Shown piece after piece: positions 58,561 to 64,000 of a stretch of 64,000 nucleotides of DNA. The notes beneath the pieces are model-generated. The model saw only the letters and a program-made list of their open reading frames with translations, made no database searches and was not told where the DNA came from. The translations under genes and the position numbers were made by a program. This stretch comes from Mesotoga infera (GTDB lineage: Bacteria > Thermotogota > Thermotogae > Petrotogales > Kosmotogaceae): assembly GCF_900157305.1 (NCBI RefSeq), contig NZ_LS974202.1:1302001-1366000 (forward strand), given 5' to 3'. Position 1 is the stretch's first letter. The number at the start of each line of letters is the position of its first letter.

Positions 58561-60686
58561 CTGTTCACCTCGACAACGTAGGAGAGAGGCTCTATCTCGA
58601 GATCTCCCGCTCTCGCCGGGTTTTCATTGTAGTTCAGCGTTATGGACGTTCCGTTGTCGTAGGTGTTTCTGAAGAGACCGGCAGCCACCTCGACGCGTTC
58701 GACGAGCCGCGAGTTGAGGGTATTTTCGAGGGCCTTCGATACGAAGTCGTAGGCGAACTCGATCTTCTCCCTCCAGTTTTCGTACTCTGTGGAGAAGAGG
58801 TCGGACGAGGCGGTCTCCACGAGTTTCATCGAACTCTCCGAAGTTATGTAAAAACTGGGGAAGAGCCCGTAATCGACGGCCCTGAGCAGTTCGCGCCTGA
58901 AATCGGACGTGAGGTTTACCGGACCGGTGAAGAGCCAGAAGGACTCCCTCAACACCGCCGGCAGAAGCGGGACGACGCTGTCTTCTATGAGGTAACCCGA
59001 ATTCGAGACGGGGATGTCGGATATGTGTGAGGCCCGGGAGATCATGTAAAGGTTGGGGTTGTACAGTATCGGCCCGTCGAAGAGCGAGACCGTCTCCAGA
59101 AGGGCCTCCACGTTCTCAGTTCTGTTACTGTCCCTGGTAGAGAAGGCCAGTTCGGCGAGGTGGGCGAGGGCGAATTTTTCGATCCCGAGTTTCGAGAAGC
59201 TCTCGAGTTCTTCGAGTGCGAAAGAGACGGTCTCCCGCGGATCGATGATGAATCTCGGACCTTCGATCATTATCTGTTCCGATCTGTTCTGCGCGTAGCG
59301 GGCCCTCGATACGCCCCCCGATCCTTCATGAGCCGTCAGATAGTCCACGTAGAAATAGAATTCGCTCAGCCTTGAGATGTCCTCTATCGCTTTCCTCTCC
59401 AGGGGCAGGTGATCGGGCGAGGAGGTGGAGAGCCCCCCGGAGGTGTAGCCCCTCAAAACGACTACCGTCCGTTGAGAGTATTTGCCGACTTCGGCCAGTA
59501 TTCGCTCCAGCTCACTCTGCGGAGTCATTATATGGACCTTTCTGCCGAAGGTGGTTTTTTCGCTTTCCGCTACCAGGAACTCCAGCTTCAGCGGGACGAC
59601 CGGCTCGAGCCGCCGCGAGGGGATCAGTCCCCTAAGCAGGAAATCCTCCCTCGCTTTTGCGGCTATCCCCGACGGGGACGAGTTCGAGCCGTCGAGGAAG
59701 TAGAATCTCAACGCCGGAGATACGGGATTTCTCTGCGCCTGAGGTATGCTGACGCCCTCGCCCTTTTTGTTCAGGAGCTTTCTGTACATCTGCCTGTATA
59801 TGAATCTTGTGGTTATCCAGTTGAAAGGGGTGACTATGCCTGATTTGTAGGCCTGTACCTCGGCGTAGAGATCGCCGCCCGTTATCACTCCGAGTAAGGC
59901 AGCCTCGCCCGTCGTTACCGCGTAGAAGGGCAGGGTTATTCTCTCTGGATCGGCCACAGTATCCAGGCTTAAGGTCGTCGGGATGTCGACGAAGCCTTTG
60001 TCCAGTCCATACACCCTCGCGACGAAGGGCGAATTTGCGATCGTCTTTTTCGAGAGGTCGAGCTCGGCGCCAATGCCGTCGGGGATGAGGAAGCTTCCGG
60101 GCACCGTTCCTTTCGATGCGCCCATGAAGGGGTACAGGTAGAGGGAGGTCAATTTGATCGCGCCCTCTTCGACACCCGTGACCGATATATCCAGAAAATC
60201 GACCCCGAGGGTATATTTGACCTCGATGACGGCCCCGACATCGGGGAAGGCGATGGCCACGCTGAAGTGATCGGAAGAGACGTCTACAAAGCTGGTTTCG
60301 CCGTCCCTGGCCGAGTTAAGCCGTCTGACGGTGTTCCTGCCGTCTATGTGTTCGAGCGTTACGCCCGAGCTGAAGAAGGCCTGCCAGACGTTGTTGATCG
60401 ATCTGTCGGCCTCCTCCAGAACCGAATGCCAGGTTTTGCCGTTCCTCAGATCGACGAGCTTTATTCCGGCCGATTTTCTGTCGAAGTACAGCTCGAGATT
60501 GTCGTTCGCGAGAACCTTTTCGAAGGCCGGCCTCTCGAAGGTGTAAGGCCTCTGGACGAAAACCGCCGGGGGCGTTCCCGACGATTGGCCGGGTTTGTAG
60601 CCGAGCAGAAGTCCCAGAAGGACAGTCGCCAGCACCAGAAGCGCTATCTTTATCGCGTAACCGACCACGGCCCTGTTAACCCGCAT
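58557..60686 (-). CDS. DUF5696-like protein of a sugar-uptake operon
   Basis: This 709-aa protein has an N-terminal membrane anchor or signal (VVGYAIKIALLVLATVLLGLL). Its large ectodomain contains NDNLELYFDRKSAGIKLVDL near the start and mid-region beta-rich sequence (FYAVTTGEAALLGVITGGD). The C-terminal half may form a TIM-barrel-like fold (VVVLRGYTSGG, FYFYVDYLTAHEG, KFALAHLAELAFS, GPILYNPNLYM). The overall pattern matches proteins annotated DUF5696, which often sit beside MalFG-type transporters and YIP1 proteins. A glycoside hydrolase-like role is plausible but undemonstrated. It overlaps the NHL/YIP1 gene by 11 bp and the MalF gene by 4 bp. Confidence 0.78.
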   Translation of the reverse strand: MRVNRAVVGYAIKIALLVLATVLLGLLLGYKPGQSSGTPPAVFVQRPYTFERPAFEKVLANDNLELYFDRKSAGIKLVDLRNGKTWHSVLEEADRSINNVWQAFFSSGVTLEHIDGRNTVRRLNSARDGETSFVDVSSDHFSVAIAFPDVGAVIEVKYTLGVDFLDISVTGVEEGAIKLTSLYLYPFMGASKGTVPGSFLIPDGIGAELDLSKKTIANSPFVARVYGLDKGFVDIPTTLSLDTVADPERITLPFYAVTTGEAALLGVITGGDLYAEVQAYKSGIVTPFNWITTRFIYRQMYRKLLNKKGEGVSIPQAQRNPVSPALRFYFLDGSNSSPSGIAAKAREDFLLRGLIPSRRLEPVVPLKLEFLVAESEKTTFGRKVHIMTPQSELERILAEVGKYSQRTVVVLRGYTSGGLSTSSPDHLPLERKAIEDISRLSEFYFYVDYLTAHEGSGGVSRARYAQNRSEQIMIEGPRFIIDPRETVSFALEELESFSKLGIEKFALAHLAELAFSTRDSNRTENVEALLETVSLFDGPILYNPNLYMISRASHISDIPVSNSGYLIEDSVVPLLPAVLRESFWLFTGPVNLTSDFRRELLRAVDYGLFPSFYITSESSMKLVETASSDLFSTEYENWREKIEFAYDFVSKALENTLNSRLVERVEVAAGLFRNTYDNGTSITLNYNENPARAGDLEIEPLSYVVEVNR

Positions 60687-62658
60687 GGAAGATCAGCTCC
60701 TGGACGATCGAGACGAAGAAATCGATCTCCTCGCGCAGAAGTATGAGCACGAGGAAGATAAGCAGCGCGAGAAGAAGCATCGCGAAGAGCGTCAGCAGAA
60801 CGTTTTTCACCGTCTCGCCGAAGGTGAAGTTGTGAACCTGGGAAATCACGATCAGGAGCATAACGAGCGACCAGACGTTCAGGGCCTGCATCGAAAAGGT
60901 GTATATGAAGGCCTCGTTGAGCGTCAACAGGTTGGTCACGAGCGCCAGAGGCAGGGAGAAGAGCAGGATAGGCAGGAAGGCTTCGATCGTGCCTATGTAT
61001 ATGTGTTTGAAAGTTCCCTCGCCCTCGGAGATCTCGCTCACCAGAAAGTTTCCAACTATCCAGAGAAAGAGCAGCCTGTAAGTGTCGTAGAAGAGCGCCA
61101 GAAAATCGATGTTGCGTGCCCTGAAACCCACAAAGAGTGGCGATGCCAGATAGAGGATCAATACGTTCTGAACGTACATCCATATGTAAAGCAACGTCGC
61201 GGTAGAGAAGGAGACCGCCCCGTTTCTCTTCATCTCGTAAACGGCGTCGAAGGGGTTCTTCAGGAATTTCAGTGAAGCCTTCAACTCCCTCAACAGTCTG
61301 AACTTCATCTCTCCGCCTGCCCTGGCGCGCGGCTTTATCTTCCCCTGTCGCTTGAGGACCGAACGGACGAGATCGAAAACGGCCAGCGCCACCAGCGCCA
61401 CGAAGAGAAGGCCGACGACCTTCTGGAGCCAGTCGTTCCTGAGATGCCAGAAGGCCTCCGAATAGCCCCGCATATCCTGCGCCAGCGAGAAATAGTCGAA
61501 GGCCTGCCCGTAGTTGTCCCTCTTGAACTCTATGTTGCCCAGTACTTTGTAAGTCAGGAGAAAACCGCTGTTCAGCTTCTGTATTTCCCGCCAGATAGCC
61601 TCTCCCTCCAGATACATCCCCTGGTTGTAATAACTTACACCTTTCAGCACCAGGCTGCCGAAGGCCGTGGGCGAGAAAACAGTGATCGTTCCGTCCTCTT
61701 TGTCTAGAACGTATATCCTGCCGTCCTCGGCCACGTCGATCGCCACGGGAGACCTGAGCAGTCCCCTCCTGTTTTCGTAGTAGCTCTGGCCGCCGAAAAG
61801 AAAGAGTAGATTCCCGTACGAGTCGTAGATGAAGATCAGGCCGTTCGAGCTCAGGGCGTACACGTTCCCGAACGCGTCTATGTCTAGATCGATGAAATCG
61901 GAGCTGGAGAAGTCTAGCTCGCCGTATATGTTCGTGCCGGCTACGTTGAACCTCTTTATTGCTTTGTCCGTGAGGCCGGTGGTAACCGTCCAGACAAGGC
62001 CGGAGTCGTCCACCACCAGATTGCCCGGCGAGGGCGGCTTTATGCGAAGAAGCTGCTCTTTTTGAGTCTGTGTGAAGAGTAACCTCTGGAGGATCATCCT
62101 CAGCGTTACGTCGGGTTCGTTCGCCCCGAAGAAACTGACGAACTTTCCGTCCCTGTTGAAAACGACCAGTCCGTTCGTGACTCCCTGGCTGAGAACATAG
62201 ACGTTCCCGCGCCTGTCCGCCGCCACCTTCAGCGGGATGAAGTCGTTGCTCTTGCCGTAAAGCGGCGAGTCGGGTCTGGTCAGCACGCCGGTTTGTACTC
62301 CCCGTCCGTCGTATTTGTAAACCTTTCTGGCCCAGGAGTCTGCGATGTAGATCGTCCCGGACTCATCCACGTAGATCCCCTGCGGGTTCAGCACCTCCCA
62401 TTCGGCCAGGTAGCTAACTTCTTTGCCGTCCAGCACGGCTATCCGGGAGTTGCCGGAATCGGCCACGTACAGCTTACCGTCCCTGACGAAGAGGTCCTCC
62501 GGAGAGAGGAACTCCCCGTACAGCACTTCGGTCGGCTCGAAGGCCTCCTGAGATTTAACCAGGAACCGGCCGATCCCGACGGTGTACGTGTTATAGGAGA
62601 CATTTCCGCAGAGCGCCGCCGCGGCCATAAGGAAGACGAGAGTGATCAGCCTCTTCAT
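60676..62658 (-). CDS. NHL-repeat/YIP1 family membrane protein
   Basis: This protein of about 660 aa starts with a signal peptide (RLITLVFLMAAAALCGNV). A beta-propeller of NHL-type repeats follows (for example LSPEDLFVRDGKLYVADSGN, LNPQGIYVDESGTIYIADSW, SPVAIDVAEDGRIYVLDKED). Then come a TPR-like helical stretch (YNQGMYLEGEAIWREIQKLN, GNIEFKRDNYGQAFDYFSLA), a membrane helix, and a C-terminal five-helix YIP1-like domain. The layout suggests an envelope sensor or scaffold linked to the transporter. ATG 62658 has GTGAGG upstream; a GTG at 62670 overlapping the permease stop is the alternative. The role is unknown. Confidence 0.8.
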   Translation of the reverse strand: MKRLITLVFLMAAAALCGNVSYNTYTVGIGRFLVKSQEAFEPTEVLYGEFLSPEDLFVRDGKLYVADSGNSRIAVLDGKEVSYLAEWEVLNPQGIYVDESGTIYIADSWARKVYKYDGRGVQTGVLTRPDSPLYGKSNDFIPLKVAADRRGNVYVLSQGVTNGLVVFNRDGKFVSFFGANEPDVTLRMILQRLLFTQTQKEQLLRIKPPSPGNLVVDDSGLVWTVTTGLTDKAIKRFNVAGTNIYGELDFSSSDFIDLDIDAFGNVYALSSNGLIFIYDSYGNLLFLFGGQSYYENRRGLLRSPVAIDVAEDGRIYVLDKEDGTITVFSPTAFGSLVLKGVSYYNQGMYLEGEAIWREIQKLNSGFLLTYKVLGNIEFKRDNYGQAFDYFSLAQDMRGYSEAFWHLRNDWLQKVVGLLFVALVALAVFDLVRSVLKRQGKIKPRARAGGEMKFRLLRELKASLKFLKNPFDAVYEMKRNGAVSFSTATLLYIWMYVQNVLILYLASPLFVGFRARNIDFLALFYDTYRLLFLWIVGNFLVSEISEGEGTFKHIYIGTIEAFLPILLFSLPLALVTNLLTLNEAFIYTFSMQALNVWSLVMLLIVISQVHNFTFGETVKNVLLTLFAMLLLALLIFLVLILLREEIDFFVSIVQELIFHAG

Positions 62659-62666
62659 CGCGGGCC

Positions 62667-63536
62667 TCACTTTATACCGGAATGGGCCATGGTGTTCATC
62701 ACCTTGCTCTGGGTGAATATGAAGATGACGAGGCTGGGCAGGAACATTATGAGACCGGCCGCCGCCGCTACTCCCTGTCCGGCCACCGCGCTGGTGGAGC
62801 TGGTTAGCGTTGACATATAATAGGCGAAGTTCTTCAGGCTCTCCTGGTTTATGTAGAAATTGGAGGCCTCCACGGAGCTCCAGGCCGTCTGGAAGGAGAG
62901 TATGGCGATCGTCGCGATCGCGGGTTTGGTGAGGGGCAGTATGATCTTGACGTATATGAACCAGTCGTTGGCGCCGTCGAGTTTCGCCGCCTCTATGAGC
63001 GAGTCGGGTATCTGATCTATGAACTGCTTCACCAGGAAGAGGCCGACGGGCATGGCGAGGTTGGGAAGTATGTGAACCAGAAAGTTGTCCACCAGCCCGG
63101 TCCTGGCTATTATTATGTAGCGCGGTATCATTACGGCGATCGGCACGAACATGAGCGCCAGCGTGTTGATTTCAAAAAGCAGTTTCTTGAGTCTGAACTG
63201 CTTCTTGGACAACACGTAACCGGCCGCCGTTCCCACCAGGATAGTCGCCAGGACCGTGAGGAGAGAGATCAGCAGACTGTTGAAGAGGTATCTGCTAACC
63301 GGTATGCCCGACTGGGTGACCGCGTTGAAAAGCGCCTTGAAGTTGTCCCAGGTGGGGTTCCTCACGAAGATTCTCGGCGGGAAGGCGAAGAGTTCGTTCG
63401 GCGGCTTGAAGGCGTTCATGAAGATGAAGATTATCGGCAGCGACATGAAGACGGCCAGGGGTATGAGGATCGCGTAAAACTTTATCTGGCTCCTGTGAAA
63501 CCTCTGCGGGTTTATCTTCGTACCCTGAAAGGCCAT
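62667..63536 (-). CDS. Sugar ABC transporter permease, MalG-type (first pair)
   Basis: This 289-aa protein has six membrane segments and the EAA loop [35 protein letters not shown] lies upstream of the ATG, which starts 4 nt after the preceding permease stop. It is clearly different in sequence from the MalG-type permease at 56789, so the operon carries two separate permease pairs rather than a duplication. Confidence 0.92.
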   Translation of the reverse strand: MAFQGTKINPQRFHRSQIKFYAILIPLAVFMSLPIIFIFMNAFKPPNELFAFPPRIFVRNPTWDNFKALFNAVTQSGIPVSRYLFNSLLISLLTVLATILVGTAAGYVLSKKQFRLKKLLFEINTLALMFVPIAVMIPRYIIIARTGLVDNFLVHILPNLAMPVGLFLVKQFIDQIPDSLIEAAKLDGANDWFIYVKIILPLTKPAIATIAILSFQTAWSSVEASNFYINQESLKNFAYYMSTLTSSTSAVAGQGVAAAAGLIMFLPSLVIFIFTQSKVMNTMAHSGIK

Positions 63537-63540
63537 CTTT

Positions 63541-64000
63541 TCACTCCCTTTCTCCGAAGATCGACCATACGAACTTCGAAGAGATCCATATCATGAGCAG
63601 AAGCATGACCGATATCGAGGCGGCGTAGCCCATCTCGTATCTTAAAAAGCCATAGTCTTCTATATGGTTTACTATGAGCTGACCGGCGTACTGGGGCGTC
63701 GGGTTGGAACCGGAAAGCAGAACGCCTATGTAACCGGCCTGGAAGGTCGAGACGACCGACATCACCGCCCCGAAAAGCATCTGGGGCTTCATGAGCGGTA
63801 CGGTTATGTAGAAGATCTCCTGCCAGCGTTTTGAGATTCCATCGACGTAACCGGCCTCGTAAAGCTCCGGGTCGGTGTTGAGCACGCCGGCGAGCATGGC
63901 GAGAAAGCCGACGCCCATACTGCTCCAGAGGGTCACTATTATCATCGTGATCATGAGGTACTGCGGCGACTGGAGCCACTGCACCGGCTGGTTTATGAGA
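63541..64000 (-). CDS. Sugar ABC transporter permease, MalF-type (first pair), N-terminus outside window
   Basis: The frame is open to the right window edge; the visible part is about 152 C-terminal residues. It contains membrane segments ([37 protein letters not shown]) and the EAA loop [20 protein letters not shown]. It is the partner of the MalG-type protein downstream. The upstream part of the operon, probably including a binding protein, is outside the window. Confidence 0.9.
   Translation of the reverse strand, partial: LINQPVQWLQSPQYLMITMIIVTLWSSMGVGFLAMLAGVLNTDPELYEAGYVDGISKRWQEIFYITVPLMKPQMLFGAVMSVVSTFQAGYIGVLLSGSNPTPQYAGQLIVNHIEDYGFLRYEMGYAASISVMLLLMIWISSKFVWSIFGERE

Overview
The window looks like a chromosomal segment of a mesophilic or moderately thermophilic member of the Thermotogota, most like Mesotoga or Kosmotoga. 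This rests on the Thermotoga-like cas order (cas6-cas8b/TM1802-cas7-cas5-cas3-cas4-cas1-cas2 followed by a RAMP module), on the sugar ABC operons, and on abundant dispersed palindromic repeats. It is an inference from gene content, not a database match.

Region 1 (1-6.6 kb): the tail of a first type I CRISPR-Cas operon (end of a cas5-like gene, then a full cas3) leads through a leader into CRISPR array 1, with 56 repeats by hand count. Region 2 (6.6-12.6 kb): an unrecognised 720-aa protein gene, then REP-like palindromic repeats, one of which is interrupted by a complete group II intron. Region 3 (12.6-38.4 kb): a complete type I-B set (cas6, cas8b, cas7, cas5, cas3, cas4, cas1, cas2), a six-gene type III module whose Cas10 looks like Csx11 (subtype III-C), and CRISPR array 2 with 132 repeats by hand count. 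One RAMP gene of the III-C module is split by an IS4-like element with a 5-bp target duplication; removing the element and one duplication restores the frame exactly. The cas1/cas2/cas4 set here is the only adaptation set in the window. The leaders of the two arrays share an upstream hairpin motif and a repeat-proximal motif, so one adaptation machine may feed both arrays.

Region 4 (38.4-45.3 kb): REP blocks, a broken AbiEii-like gene, an AbrB-type antitoxin/PIN toxin pair, a secreted protein of unknown function, a DUF234-type ATPase, and a 57-aa membrane protein that recurs 9 kb later with only synonymous changes. Region 5 (45.3-53.3 kb): divergent sugar operons, with an FGGY kinase and class II aldolase on the minus strand and, on the plus strand, a ribose/AI-2-type ABC importer (binding protein, ATPase, two permeases) and a DeoR regulator. 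Region 6 (53.4-64 kb): the second 57-aa copy and more REP sequence, then a visibly GC-richer minus-strand operon with two MalF/MalG-type permease pairs, an NHL-repeat/YIP1 membrane protein, a DUF5696 protein and two glycoamylase-family (GH144-like) proteins. I infer uptake and degradation of a beta-glucan.

The most interesting material is in the CRISPR region. Spacers in both arrays overlap one another, recur with a fixed 5' end and variable 3' end, or differ only by synonymous codon changes. Their overlaps allow a PAM (TCA or TNA) to be read from the window alone. One spacer is the 3' end of a tRNA gene. The III-C effector appears to lack HD and cyclase active sites while its Cmr4-like subunit keeps its predicted RNase aspartate.
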